58,872 bases of DNA. Source: GW2011-AR15 sp964512765. GTDB taxonomy: Archaea > Nanobdellota > Nanobdellia > Woesearchaeales > GW2011-AR15. Both the position numbers and the translations under genes were made by a program. The notes under the pieces are model-generated. The model ran no database searches and was not told where the DNA came from. It was given only the letters and a program-made list of their open reading frames with translations. Location of the stretch: positions 1 to 58,872 of the forward strand of contig CAZEKF010000012.1 of NCBI GenBank assembly GCA_964512765.1, written 5' to 3'. Below, in pieces: positions 8,275 to 17,473 of the stretch (within the stretch, counting starts at the first letter, position 1; every line of letters starts with the position of its first letter).

Positions 8275-9120
8275 TTAAACTAACTTAGCCAATTTATCAG
8301 CTCTGTAAGAACTTCTAACCAATGGACCAGATTCAACATGTTCAAAACCTAATGAATAACCAACCTCTTTAAACTCTTTAAACTCGTCTGGTTTGTAATA
8401 TTTTTCAACAGGAACATGTTTTTGAGTTGGCTGTAAATATTGACCAATTGTAAGAAAATCAACATCATGATCACGCAAATCTTTCATTGTTTGAACAATC
8501 TCATCTTTAGTTTCACCTAACCCAATCATCATTCCAGATTTTGTTTTTTGTTCAGGATTAAATGATTTAGCTTCCTGTAACAATGACAGTGATTTGTCAT
8601 AATCACCTTTTGATCTAACATTAACAAATATTCTTCTAACAGCTTCAATGTTGTGTCCATATACTTCTGGTTTTGCACCAATAACTTTCTTAAGATTTTC
8701 ACCAGTATAATCCGGTGTAAGAACCTCAACACCACACTTAGCAATTGAATGAATTTGTTTAATTGTTTCAGCAAAAATTGATGAACCGCCTTCATCTAAA
8801 TCATCTCTGTCAACAGATGTTATAACTACATATTTCAAGTTTAATTGTTTAACAATCTTTGCAACCTTTCTAGGTTCATCAGTATCAACTTTACCTTCTG
8901 GATCACCTGTTTTAACATTACAATATCTGCATGCTCTTGTACAAGTATCACCAAGTATCATAAACGTTGCAACACCGTGGCCCCAGCATTCTCCAAGATT
9001 AGGACATTTTGCTTCTTCACACACTGTGTTTGTAGATGCGTTATTAATCATAGACTTTAATTTAGAATACGCATTTACATTAGGCAACTTAACGCGTAAC
9101 CAGTCTGGATGACGTCTCAA
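8275..9120 (-). CDS. lipA: Lipoyl synthase (radical SAM)
   Basis: Inserts two sulfur atoms into protein-bound octanoyl groups to give lipoyl cofactor, here presumably on GcvH. The 281 residues hold the auxiliary cluster cysteines CEEAKCPNLGEC and the radical-SAM cluster CTRACRYC, and end with the conserved RSSYRAD. The start is TTG at 9120, preceded by AGGTGGT at Shine-Dalgarno distance and only 3 nt after the gcvPB stop, so it is translated as part of the gcv operon. No octanoyl transferase (LipB) or lipoate ligase is in the window, so the source of the octanoyl or lipoyl group is unresolved. Confidence 0.96.
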   Translation of the reverse strand: MRRHPDWLRVKLPNVNAYSKLKSMINNASTNTVCEEAKCPNLGECWGHGVATFMILGDTCTRACRYCNVKTGDPEGKVDTDEPRKVAKIVKQLNLKYVVITSVDRDDLDEGGSSIFAETIKQIHSIAKCGVEVLTPDYTGENLKKVIGAKPEVYGHNIEAVRRIFVNVRSKGDYDKSLSLLQEAKSFNPEQKTKSGMMIGLGETKDEIVQTMKDLRDHDVDFLTIGQYLQPTQKHVPVEKYYKPDEFKEFKEVGYSLGFEHVESGPLVRSSYRADKLAKLV

Positions 9121-9123
9121 TAA

Positions 9124-10539
9124 TTACCACCTACAACATAATGTTGGGTTTCTAGCAGCTGTCACACCATCCAATCTTCTGACAGGAGTTTTAGTTGGTG
9201 CATTTTTAACCAAATCTGGTGTTGACTCTGCTTCTTCCCTTATTTTAATCATGACTTCAATAAACTTATCCATTGTTTCTTTACTTTCTGTTTCATTAGG
9301 TTCTATCATAATAGCACCGTGTACAATTAATGGAAAATACACTGTTGGCGGATGGTAGCCATAGTCTAACAACCGTTTTGCAATATCATTTGTTGTAACT
9401 TCATTAGGTATACCTTCGTCACTCAAAACAAACTCGTGCTGGCATATCCTGTCATAAGCTAATTTGTAATGTTTCATTAACTTGACACGCATATAATTTG
9501 CATTCAACACTGCGTTCTCTGCTACATTTCTAATTCCTGATGCTCCAATTGCTCGCATATATGTATAAGCTTTTACCATAACATTAAAATTACCATAAAA
9601 AGCTTTCATTCTACCAACTGATTTGGGAATATTGTAATCAAATTTATACTGATCACCTTTTTTAACAACTTGTGGTTTTGGCACAAATTCTGCTAAATGC
9701 GATTTAACACCAACTGGCCCTGACCCTGGTCCGCCGCATCCGTGCGGTGTTGAAAAACTTTTATGCAAATTAACTTGGATAATGTCATATCCCATGTCAC
9801 CAGGTTTAGCAACGCCCATGATTGCATTTAAATTAGCACCGTCGCAATAAAACAAACTACCATTAGCGTGCAATATTTCAGCAATCTTCATAACATTCCT
9901 GTCAAACAACCCAAGAGTGTTAGGATTAGTAAGCATTAAACCTGCTACATCTTTTGACATTTTTTCTTTTAAATCATCTAAATCAACTTCTCCATGTTCA
10001 TTACTTTTTATTTTTACAGATTCAAACCCGCATAATACAACACTTGCTGGGTTAGTACCATGAGCTGAGTCAGGTATTAAGATTTTAGTGCGTTTCTCAC
10101 ATTTATCTTCAAAATATTTTTTCATAATCATGACGCCTGTTAACTCACCATGCGCACCAGCTGCAGGTTGTAAAGTAACAGCACCCATACCTAATATTTC
10201 TTTAAGATATTCCTGTAACTCAAACATTAACTGTAAATTACCTTGCGAATATTTTTCAGGTATGTATGGATGTAAATTAAAACCTGGTAATCTAGAAACA
10301 TCTTCATTAATCTTAGGATTATATTTCATTGTACAACTTCCTAAAGGATAAAAACCATTGTCAACACCAAAGTTTCTTCTTGATAATGCAGTGTAATGCC
10401 TAATAATATCAACCTCAGAAACTTCTGGCAATTTTAACTCAGACCTTGTTTCAAACTCAATGTCTTGTTCAGTAACATCTAATTTTGGTAATTCAACAGC
10501 TGATCTTCCAGGAGCTGAAATTTCAAATATTGTTTTCAT
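9124..10539 (-). CDS. gcvPB: Glycine dehydrogenase (decarboxylating) subunit 2
   Basis: The PLP-binding half of the split P-protein, which decarboxylates glycine and passes the aminomethyl group to the lipoyl arm of GcvH. The PLP lysine is K260 in NLHKSFSTPHG, followed by CGGPGSGPVGV. Its 471 residues fit the family. The start overlaps gcvPA by 4 nt and is preceded by GGAGGTG, so the two subunits are coupled and probably made in equal amounts. Split P-proteins are usual in archaea and many bacteria. Confidence 0.96.
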   Translation of the reverse strand: MKTIFEISAPGRSAVELPKLDVTEQDIEFETRSELKLPEVSEVDIIRHYTALSRRNFGVDNGFYPLGSCTMKYNPKINEDVSRLPGFNLHPYIPEKYSQGNLQLMFELQEYLKEILGMGAVTLQPAAGAHGELTGVMIMKKYFEDKCEKRTKILIPDSAHGTNPASVVLCGFESVKIKSNEHGEVDLDDLKEKMSKDVAGLMLTNPNTLGLFDRNVMKIAEILHANGSLFYCDGANLNAIMGVAKPGDMGYDIIQVNLHKSFSTPHGCGGPGSGPVGVKSHLAEFVPKPQVVKKGDQYKFDYNIPKSVGRMKAFYGNFNVMVKAYTYMRAIGASGIRNVAENAVLNANYMRVKLMKHYKLAYDRICQHEFVLSDEGIPNEVTTNDIAKRLLDYGYHPPTVYFPLIVHGAIMIEPNETESKETMDKFIEVMIKIREEAESTPDLVKNAPTKTPVRRLDGVTAARNPTLCCRW

Positions 10540-11843
10540 GTTAGCACCTCCACCAAAGCATCAATCTGTTCTTTAGTCATCATCTCTGTAACACAAACAA
10601 GCAAATGATTTTTTAGTTCAGGATAATATTGTTCTAGCATAACACCTGGTACTATTCCTTTATTCAAAGCAGTTTCAAATTTATCACTAAGATTATCAAT
10701 TTTCAAAACAAACTCATTATAAAACTTGTTACCAAAAACAATTGTATCTTTAAACTGTTCATACGCATAATGCGCTTTGTGGTAATTAAGTTTAGCAAGG
10801 TCTTTTAGTTTAGGTCCCATGACAGATAAATAAACAGTAGCTGCTAACGCGCATAATGCTTCATTTGTGCAAATGTTACTTGTTGCTTTTTCTCGTCTAA
10901 TATGTTGCTCGCGTGCTTGTAATGTTAACAAATATCCTTTGTTACCTTCAGTGTCAACTGTCTCACCAACTAACCTGCCAGGTATCTGTCGCATGAATTC
11001 GTTTTTAACAGCCATTATACCTAGATACGGTCCGCCAAAGTTAATTCCGTTTCCAAAACTTTGTCCTTCTCCAACAACTATGTCAGCGCCTTGGTTACCT
11101 GGTGAATCTAACAAACCCAGTGAAGTTGGATCTGTAATACCAACAACAAATACACTCTTGTTATCATGCGCAATCTCTCCAATTCCTGTTAAATCTTCGA
11201 TCATGCCAAAAAAGTTTGGACTTTGTACAATAACACCTGCAGTGTTTTCATCAACTGCTTTTTTTAATTTATCAAGATCAGTCACGCCTTCGCTAAAATC
11301 AACTTCAATAACATCCATTGAATTGGCTCTGCAATATGTTTTAACAGTTTCACGATATTCAGGATGCACTGTTTTACTTATTACAATTTGATTTCTTCTT
11401 GTTTTAATTTTAGAAATAATAGCGGTTTCTGCCATTGCACTTGCACCGTCGTACATACTAGCATTTGCAACGTCCATGCCTGTTAAATGACATATCATTG
11501 ACTGGTATTCAAAAATAGCTTGTAATATTCCTTGTGACAGTTCTGGTTGATAAGGTGTGTATGCAGTGTAAAATTCACTCCTAGAAATAATATGATTTAC
11601 CACTGATGGTATAAAATGATTATAAGCACCTGCTCCTTGGAATGACGTCATTTGCTTGTTCTTATTAGACAAGTCAATCATATGTTTTTTCAGATCAAGC
11701 TCAGACATTGCTTCTGGCATTTCCAACGGTGTTTTTAAATGAATAGAATCTGGCACGTCAACAAATAACTCTTTAACATTATTAACTCCAATAACTTTTA
11801 ACATCTCAGTTCTTTGCTTGTCTGTATTTGGAATAAAATTCAT
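10536..11843 (-). CDS. gcvPA: Glycine dehydrogenase (decarboxylating) subunit 1
   Basis: The non-PLP half of the split glycine decarboxylase, needed with subunit 2 for activity. The 435 residues show family signatures: YTPYQPELSQGILQAIFEYQ near residue 95-115, MDVANASMYDG, the segment SFGNGINFGGPYLGIMAV, and a C-terminal TREQHIRREKATSNICTNEA-like stretch. AAGGTG precedes the ATG and the gene begins 13 nt after gcvH. It forms part of the gcvT-H-PA-PB-lipA operon. Confidence 0.96.
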   Translation of the reverse strand: MNFIPNTDKQRTEMLKVIGVNNVKELFVDVPDSIHLKTPLEMPEAMSELDLKKHMIDLSNKNKQMTSFQGAGAYNHFIPSVVNHIISRSEFYTAYTPYQPELSQGILQAIFEYQSMICHLTGMDVANASMYDGASAMAETAIISKIKTRRNQIVISKTVHPEYRETVKTYCRANSMDVIEVDFSEGVTDLDKLKKAVDENTAGVIVQSPNFFGMIEDLTGIGEIAHDNKSVFVVGITDPTSLGLLDSPGNQGADIVVGEGQSFGNGINFGGPYLGIMAVKNEFMRQIPGRLVGETVDTEGNKGYLLTLQAREQHIRREKATSNICTNEALCALAATVYLSVMGPKLKDLAKLNYHKAHYAYEQFKDTIVFGNKFYNEFVLKIDNLSDKFETALNKGIVPGVMLEQYYPELKNHLLVCVTEMMTKEQIDALVEVLT

Positions 11844-11856
11844 TTTATTTGCACCT

Positions 11857-12243
11857 TTAATGATCTTCTTTGATCAGTTCATCATATTCATCAGCAGACA
11901 TTAACTTGTCTAGCTCAGCTTTGTCTTTAACTTTGATTTTTACCATCCATCCTTTACCAAACGCGTCTTCATTAACAAGCTCAGGATGATCATTTAACTC
12001 AGTATTAACTCCAACAACTTCCCCTGAAACTGGTGCAAACACATCTGAAACAGATTTAACAGATTCAACTATCATGAACGGTCTGAATTGTTCAGTCTCA
12101 ATACCTTCAGCAGGCAATTCAACAAACACAATATCTGTTAACAGTTCCTGTGCATGGTGTGTTATGCCAACAGTTGCAACATTTTCTTCTAGTTTGACCC
12201 ATTCATGTTCTTTTGTATATCTTAACTCTTTTGGATTATCCAT
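11857..12243 (-). CDS. gcvH: Glycine cleavage system H protein
   Basis: The lipoyl carrier that shuttles aminomethyl and reduced-lipoyl groups between the P, T and L proteins. The 128 residues match the family, with the lipoyl lysine K63 in VESVKSVSDVFAP and the usual N-terminus RYTKEHEWVKLE. It begins 2 nt after gcvT with an AGGTGG ribosome site. LipA at the end of the operon is its presumed modifying enzyme. Confidence 0.97.
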   Translation of the reverse strand: MDNPKELRYTKEHEWVKLEENVATVGITHHAQELLTDIVFVELPAEGIETEQFRPFMIVESVKSVSDVFAPVSGEVVGVNTELNDHPELVNEDAFGKGWMVKIKVKDKAELDKLMSADEYDELIKEDH

Positions 12244-12245
12244 TT

Positions 12246-13352
12246 TTATTTACCACCTTTGTAACCATATATTGGTTTTTTAACAATCTTTGCTTTGTAT
12301 AATTTATTTCTAATAAGAATATCAATTTCAGTGCCTGGTTCTTTGTAATTAAACATTACAAAACCTAAACCTAGGCCTTTTTTAAAAGTTGGCGAGAAAC
12401 TACCTGAACTAACTTCACCAATTTCAATATTGTTCTTAAAAATCGGGTAATGCTCTCTTGGAATTGCTTTATCTAACATTTCAAAAGCTACATTAATTCT
12501 ATCAGGACCTTGTTTTTTTTGTTTCAAAATAACATCTGAACCAATAAAATCTTTTTCTCGAACTAGCCATGATAAAGATGCTTCAACAGGTGTTGTATTA
12601 TCATTAAGTTCATGGCCATATAAACTATAACACGCTTCTAACCGTAACGTGTCCCTAGCACCTAACCCAACTGGTTTCATACCTAATGGTTTCCCAACCG
12701 CTAATAATTTGTTCCAGATTTGAACAGACTTTTCAGAATCAAAATAGAGCTCAAATCCGTCTTCACCAGTATAACCTGTTCTTGAAATTTTACAATTAAC
12801 ATTATCAATTTTTGTGTCAACATAATGAAAACGTTTTAATTCGTTCAAATCAGAATCACATATCTTTTGCAATATTTCCTGTGACAACGGACCTTGAATA
12901 TCAATTTTAGCAGTTTCATCACTTATATTTTCAATTTCAACACCTTCTAGTTTATGTTTCAACATCCACTGAAAATCTTTGTCAATTGTTCCAGCGTTTG
13001 TAACTATCATAAACTTATTTTCTTCTAACTGGTAAATAAAAATGTCATCAATCACACCGCCGTTTTCATTGCAAAACATTGAATATTGTGCTTTCCCAAT
13101 TACTAGTTTATTAATATCATTCAAACATATTTTCTGTAAAAATTCTTTTGTATTTTTACCAGAAATAATAAACTCTCCCATGTGACTTATGTCAAATATT
13201 CCAGCTTTTGTCCTGGTAGTATTATGCTCGTCAATCACATTAGTGTACTGGACAGGCATGTTCCAACCGCCAAAGTCTACCATCCTCGCACCTAGCTTAA
13301 CATGCTCATTAGCCAAAGGTGTTTTTTTCAAAGTCTGTCCACTATCCCCCAT
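12246..13352 (-). CDS. gcvT: Aminomethyltransferase (glycine cleavage T protein)
   Basis: Transfers the one-carbon unit from aminomethyl-lipoyl GcvH to a folate-type pterin and releases ammonia. The 368 residues carry the family features KTPLANEHVKLGARMVDFGG near the start, ISHMGEF, SRTGYTGEDGFELYF and LGARDTLRLEA. The start is taken as ATG 13352 rather than the upstream TTG because TTTATAAATA (13374-13383) lies exactly 21 nt before it, the leaderless spacing used elsewhere. It heads the gcv operon. The use of folate or another pterin in this organism cannot be decided from the window, though a DUF4346-like protein lies nearby. Confidence 0.95.
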   Translation of the reverse strand: MGDSGQTLKKTPLANEHVKLGARMVDFGGWNMPVQYTNVIDEHNTTRTKAGIFDISHMGEFIISGKNTKEFLQKICLNDINKLVIGKAQYSMFCNENGGVIDDIFIYQLEENKFMIVTNAGTIDKDFQWMLKHKLEGVEIENISDETAKIDIQGPLSQEILQKICDSDLNELKRFHYVDTKIDNVNCKISRTGYTGEDGFELYFDSEKSVQIWNKLLAVGKPLGMKPVGLGARDTLRLEACYSLYGHELNDNTTPVEASLSWLVREKDFIGSDVILKQKKQGPDRINVAFEMLDKAIPREHYPIFKNNIEIGEVSSGSFSPTFKKGLGLGFVMFNYKEPGTEIDILIRNKLYKAKIVKKPIYGYKGGK

Positions 13353-13373
13353 ACACAATAACAATTCAAGAAC

Positions 13374-13383
13374 TATTTATAAA
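13374..13383 (-). promoter_or_regulatory. TATA box of the gcv operon
   Basis: TTTATAAATA on the minus strand, 21 nt before the gcvT ATG. The same ten bases with the same 21-nt gap precede the 758-residue gene (24427-24436), which supports both start choices. Confidence 0.75.
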
Positions 13384-13444
13384 AGTATTGACACATAGTT
13401 AAATTAGTAAAATTCTAATATAATTTTTAAAAAAATTATTTTTT

Positions 13445-13497
13445 ATTAGGAGGAACATTTATTATGATCATGTTTATGAAATCTATGTCCTCCTAAT
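13445..13497. other. Long hairpin upstream of the gcv promoter
   Basis: A 13-bp stem with one bulged base (13445-13458 with 13485-13497; ATTAGGAGGA pairs TCCTCCTAAT) closes a loop of about 26 nt. On the minus strand it is followed by A/T-rich sequence with a run of seven Ts, so it could end transcription of the 137-residue gene upstream. It lies upstream of the gcvT TATA box, so it is not a leader riboswitch of the gcv message. Confidence 0.55.
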
Positions 13498-13530
13498 ACC
13501 TCCTACCTTTATTATTTTTCTAAGGGGTTA

Positions 13531-13581
13531 TTAAGGGGCCTTTGAAAACAAGAATAATTACATAATTAGAATGCCCCTTAA
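13531..13581. repeat. AAGGGG-family inverted repeat, long-loop variant
   Basis: TTAAGGGGC (13531-13539) and GCCCCTTAA (13573-13581) form a 9-bp stem with a 33-nt loop. An extra TAAGGGG copy at 13521-13527 precedes it. The terminal sequence matches the compact palindromes at 8229 and 58827, suggesting one repeat family with different spacers. It lies just after the 137-residue gene and could double as its terminator. Confidence 0.55.
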
Positions 13582-13615
13582 CGAAATATCTCAAAAATTA
13601 AAAAAAATCTATTAA

Positions 13616-14029
13616 TTATTTTTTCTTCTTTAAAGAATACGCAGGTTTCTGAACTTCTTGCAACCACATTAAACCTATCCGCATCATGTCTTTGTTAAAC
13701 TTTTCAGAGATACGATAAACTTTATTGTAAAGATCGTAATCAATCAGACCCATGCTTTTCATTGGAGTAAGAATTCTATCATAAAACTGTCTTTTATTAT
13801 AAGAAATCTTAACTTTTTTACCTTGGTACGGTGGCTCGTCAATCTCCCCCACTAATTCACCATCGTGTAATCTAGTTGCGAATAATGACATCTCAGTTTT
13901 AGTAATTTCTGCATCATTTTGTTTCATGTAATTAATAAGAAGTTTCCCAACTATTTTTTGTTGTTTTGTTGCAAAAATTATTTCAAAAACATCCTCTGGT
14001 AAATTAAACCTATCATACAATATTACCAT
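13616..14029 (-). CDS. Putative winged-helix protein, unknown function
   Basis: A basic 137-residue protein that I do not recognise. The segment around residues 20-60 (QKIVGKLLINYMKQNDAEITKTEMSLFATRL) and 80-115 (NKRQFYDRILTPMKSMGLIDYD) has the alternation of helices and short strands seen in winged-helix DNA-binding proteins, and the C-terminus is Lys-rich. A G-run Shine-Dalgarno sits 5 nt before the ATG. An inverted repeat in its promoter (14046-14061) fits autoregulation, which is inference. Confidence 0.5.
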   Translation of the reverse strand: MVILYDRFNLPEDVFEIIFATKQQKIVGKLLINYMKQNDAEITKTEMSLFATRLHDGELVGEIDEPPYQGKKVKISYNKRQFYDRILTPMKSMGLIDYDLYNKVYRISEKFNKDMMRIGLMWLQEVQKPAYSLKKKK

Positions 14030-14045
14030 GTAAACCCCCGAATAC

Positions 14046-14061
14046 TATACAAGGAAGTATA
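14046..14061. promoter_or_regulatory. Inverted repeat in promoter of the putative regulator
   Basis: TATAC-AAGGAA-GTATA lies between the TATA box (ATTTAAAT near 14067-14074) and the ATG of the 137-residue gene. Its position near the expected transcription start would block the polymerase if bound. A binding protein is not known; the adjacent gene product is the simplest candidate. Confidence 0.45.
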
Positions 14062-14144
14062 CAGAGATTTAAATAGTTTTCCTTAATTTAGTAAATGTTG
14101 ATTATGTATACATTTATAAATTATAAAATCCTACTTGTTCCAAG

Positions 14145-14489
14145 ATGGTAGACTTTGATAAAAAACCTGAATTAAGCAAGGATGCTGAAATTATCACAGG
14201 TGAATATGATAAATATAGTGATTGGATAAAGGATCCTAAAGGTTATTTTTTAATCAGAATCAATAAAGAAAAGCAAGTTATTGAACTAGGTTTTTGTAAA
14301 GATGATAATGTTATTGATATAGTAATTACAGGTAAAATCCCTCAAGAAATTTATTACACAGCTGTTGAAAAAGGTTTACTTACAAGGCTGGAACATGCTG
14401 CATATTTAGGTAAAGAATTAGAGAAAGCATACCTTGCTCTGAAACATGATCTTGATTATGTGCAAGATGAAGAATTAAACATTTCTTAA
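14145..14489 (+). CDS. DUF4346-like protein
   Basis: A 114-residue protein whose pattern DPKGYFLIRI near residue 30 and RLEHAAYLGKELEKAYLAL...YVQDEE near the C-terminus matches my memory of the DUF4346 family, found as a domain on archaeal pterin (dihydropteroate-synthase-like) proteins and alone in some DPANN genomes. If so, it may touch C1-carrier metabolism, of interest beside the gcv genes; this link is inference. TTTATAAA at 14113-14120 lies 24 nt before the ATG, so the message is probably leaderless. The biochemical role is not established. Confidence 0.6.
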   Translation: MVDFDKKPELSKDAEIITGEYDKYSDWIKDPKGYFLIRINKEKQVIELGFCKDDNVIDIVITGKIPQEIYYTAVEKGLLTRLEHAAYLGKELEKAYLALKHDLDYVQDEELNIS

Positions 14490-14566
14490 TCTTATTCTTT
14501 TGTTAATCTCGATTTACTACTAAATAATAGCAATTTTAATAAATAACCAGTTTTTTTCATTAATTT

Positions 14567-14719
14567 ATGAGAGATGGTGAAATATCTGACTCTGGATGGA
14601 CAGCTAGAGTTAGAGCTATTGTAAAAAGAGATAACGAAACTTGCTACTCAGATTTGGACCTTGTCGATCCTCATATACTTGGTGGAAGAACATCTCTTGA
14701 TGAAAAAAATTACAGCTAA
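14567..14719 (+). CDS. Small protein of 50 residues, unknown
   Basis: An ORF below usual length cut-offs: ATG 14567 to TAA 14719. TTTTAATAAATA at 14534-14545 lies 21 nt before the ATG, the standard leaderless promoter spacing here, which is the main support. The product is polar with no signal or membrane segment. Its end overlaps the next gene's start by 20 nt, so the two would be coupled. No family is recognised; chance cannot be excluded. Confidence 0.5.
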   Translation: MRDGEISDSGWTARVRAIVKRDNETCYSDLDLVDPHILGGRTSLDEKNYS

Positions 14720-15362
14720 TCAATTTTACCTTGCAATTAGTAATCTATTAAAATACCGTAAAGAATGGTTAAAAATTGCTGCAGGTGGGATGGGTCCAAC
14801 AGACAATAATTTAGCAACAAAATATCAACATATCTTGGACATTACTGGTTCGGATGGAATAAAACTAGAAAAGATACTAATTAAAGATGAGGTAGTTGAA
14901 ACACTCACAACAATGGATGATGAATATGTAGCTCACCAAGCAGAACTTGTATCAGATGGAATAGAATCACGTTTTTACTTTGGCACTATGGAAAATCATA
15001 ATAATCATGCATCTGTTATTTATCATTCAATTTACTATTGTTCTAGTGTGATAAAACTAGCTATAGATGATACAACAATTTCTAATGAAGAAAGAAGAAA
15101 CAAAATACTTTTCCTGTTATCCGCTAAGTTTGTGACTTGTAGTAGTAAAAAAGATTCAGTGAAACAAATCGAGGGATTAGCCACATTACTTCATGGTCAT
15201 TGTTATCAAGAAGACGGTGAAAGATATAATATTCCTACTTTCATTACAATCTTTGATGAAGAATTAACAAGAAGAACTGAGATTCCAAGTCTCTTTGATC
15301 AAACACAAATTGGTTATTTTAAAACTAATCCAAAAGGAGAAGTAGAAAGAATATACAAATAA
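14700..15362 (+). CDS. Hypothetical protein, 220 residues
   Basis: I do not recognise this soluble protein. It starts MKKITANQFYLAISNLLKYR at ATG 14700; an upstream TTG at 14661 is less likely. The middle region has an H/N-rich loop (FYFGTMENHNNHASVIYHS) and Cys/His near CYQEDGE, but no metal-binding pattern I can name. No promoter is seen directly in front, so it probably depends on the 50-residue ORF upstream. Confidence 0.55.
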   Translation: MKKITANQFYLAISNLLKYRKEWLKIAAGGMGPTDNNLATKYQHILDITGSDGIKLEKILIKDEVVETLTTMDDEYVAHQAELVSDGIESRFYFGTMENHNNHASVIYHSIYYCSSVIKLAIDDTTISNEERRNKILFLLSAKFVTCSSKKDSVKQIEGLATLLHGHCYQEDGERYNIPTFITIFDEELTRRTEIPSLFDQTQIGYFKTNPKGEVERIYK

Positions 15363-15378
15363 GAAAAAAAAATTAATT

Positions 15379-17301
15379 TCAAACCGTAAACTTCATCTCA
15401 CGTTTCTCAATATTTTTCTTAAGTTTCTCTAACAAAGCATCTGGTTTAACACCAAACTTAACTTGACCGTCTAATGTCCTAACTGCAACAGATTTATTTT
15501 TAACTTCTTTTTCACCAACAGTTAACATGATAGGTATTTTCTGAAGTTGTGCATCTCTTACTTTTTTAGGTATTGACTCTGCCCTATTATCCATTTCAAC
15601 TCTTAGACCTGCGTCAAAATATTTTTGTTTGATTTCTTCAGCATATTTGCCAAACTTCTGCGATATTGTCATTATTCTAACTTGTTCAGGCGCTAACCAT
15701 AGCGGAAATTTACCTGCGAAATGCTCTATAAGAATTCCCATGAACCTTTCAAGACTACCGTAAATTGTCCTGTGTAACATTACTGGCCTATGATTTTGGT
15801 TACCATCTTCTGCCATGTATTTCAGGTTAAAGTTTTCAGGCTGTGCCATGTCTAACTGTATTGTACCGCATTGCCATGTCCTGCCTAAACAATCATACAA
15901 ATGGAAATCAATTTTTGGTCCGTAGAACGCACCATCACCTTCATTAATTGTATAATCCATTTTTCTTTTTTCTAATACTTTTCTCAGTGTATCTGTTAAA
16001 AACTTCCATTGTTTATTAGTTCCAATAGACTTTTTAGGTCTTGTTGACAGTTCAACATGATATTTAAAACCAAATTTACTATACATCTCATGAGAAAAGT
16101 CAATTAAAAAATCAACTTCATCACTCATCTGGTCTTCGGTCATGTAATGATGCGCATCGTCTTGTGTAAACACTCTCACTCTAAATAATCCAGCTAACAC
16201 TCCAGACATTTCATGCCTGTGCACTTTTCCAAGTTCACCAACTCTTAAAGGCAGTTCTTTGTAAGAATGTACTTTCTCGTTATATACTAACATACCGCCT
16301 GGACAGTTCATTGGTTTTATTGCATAATCTTCATTATCAATTTTCAAAGTGTACATGTTTTCTTTGTAGTTAAACCAATGTTTTGACTGTTCCCATAGCT
16401 TCCTGTTTAAAATAATTGGAGTTTCAATTAAATGATAATCATACTTTCTATGAATGTCTTTCCAATATTTAATCAATTCATCTTTAAGAATAACTCCTTT
16501 TGGTAAAAAAAAAGGAAACCCTGGCCCTTCATCATGGATACTAAATAGATCCAGTTCTCTGCCCAATTTTCTATGATCTCTTTTCTCTGCTTCTTCTAAA
16601 ACATGCAAATACTGTTTTAACTCTTTTTTATTAGGAAACGCAACACCGTATATTCTTGTTAACATTTTATTTTTTGAATCTCCTCTCCAGTATGCGCCTG
16701 CAATTTTTGTTAGTTTAAACGCTTTAAGATACGATGTATTTGGCACGTGCGGTCCTTTACATAAGTTATCAAACTCGCCTTGCTTATACATACTAACTTT
16801 ACTACCTGGGACTGCGTTACATAAATCAATCTTATACGGATCTTTTTTATAAAATTTCAAAGCTTCTTTTTTAGATATGTTTCTTTGTTTTATATCTAAT
16901 TTTTCAGATACGATCTTATGCATTTCTTTTTCAATTCTTTTAAGATCTTTTTCATGTAATTCTTTAATCCCATAATCTTGATAAAAACCATCGTCTGTTG
17001 CCACACCAACGCCTAAGCCAATATTTTGACCTTTAAAAACTCGTAAAACTGCTTGAGTCATTAAATGCGACGCACTGTGCCAAAAAATATCTTTTCCCTC
17101 AGGATCTTTGAATGTAATAATCCTTATCTTTGCATCTTTGTTTATTTTCGAATGCAGATCTTTTACTTCCCCATTTACTTCAACTGCAAAAGCAGCTTTA
17201 GCTAACCTATCTCCAATATCTTTTGCAATATCATACCCTGATACACCTTTATTATATTGTTTTTTTGAATTGTCTGGGAATTGAATTTTTATCTTTGCCA
17301 T
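15379..17301 (-). CDS. thrS: Threonyl-tRNA synthetase, bacterial type with editing domain
   Basis: Charges tRNA-Thr with threonine. From ATG 17301 the 640 residues show a TGS domain (1-60), an N2 editing domain with HSASH (H75, H79) and the paired CKGPH motif, and a class II catalytic core with the zinc ligands in MNCPGGM, VHRHEMSG and MLHRTIYGS, followed by an anticodon-binding domain. Most archaea instead carry a ThrRS with a DTD-like editing domain, so this is the bacterial form. The start is chosen because GGTGAT lies 4 nt before it, in preference to the upstream ATA/ATG codons. It lies downstream of thrC, which makes its substrate. Confidence 0.96.
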   Translation of the reverse strand: MAKIKIQFPDNSKKQYNKGVSGYDIAKDIGDRLAKAAFAVEVNGEVKDLHSKINKDAKIRIITFKDPEGKDIFWHSASHLMTQAVLRVFKGQNIGLGVGVATDDGFYQDYGIKELHEKDLKRIEKEMHKIVSEKLDIKQRNISKKEALKFYKKDPYKIDLCNAVPGSKVSMYKQGEFDNLCKGPHVPNTSYLKAFKLTKIAGAYWRGDSKNKMLTRIYGVAFPNKKELKQYLHVLEEAEKRDHRKLGRELDLFSIHDEGPGFPFFLPKGVILKDELIKYWKDIHRKYDYHLIETPIILNRKLWEQSKHWFNYKENMYTLKIDNEDYAIKPMNCPGGMLVYNEKVHSYKELPLRVGELGKVHRHEMSGVLAGLFRVRVFTQDDAHHYMTEDQMSDEVDFLIDFSHEMYSKFGFKYHVELSTRPKKSIGTNKQWKFLTDTLRKVLEKRKMDYTINEGDGAFYGPKIDFHLYDCLGRTWQCGTIQLDMAQPENFNLKYMAEDGNQNHRPVMLHRTIYGSLERFMGILIEHFAGKFPLWLAPEQVRIMTISQKFGKYAEEIKQKYFDAGLRVEMDNRAESIPKKVRDAQLQKIPIMLTVGEKEVKNKSVAVRTLDGQVKFGVKPDALLEKLKKNIEKREMKFTV

Positions 17302-17473
17302 TATTATCACCTTGTAATTTATTTTAATATATTTAGTATAAATAATTTATCTAAAGAACAATGAATGACCTAACAGGTCGTAGTCGTAGTTGTATTTAGA
17401 ATTAGAAGAATGTACTCACTTAATCTATCAACATAATTTAGTTCCATTGTATTGTGTAATTCATTTATTATAT

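Noticed and set aside
13445..13497. Glycine riboswitch for the gcv operon
   Set aside because: The hairpin lies upstream of the gcvT TATA box, so it is not in the message, and the glycine aptamer pattern is absent.
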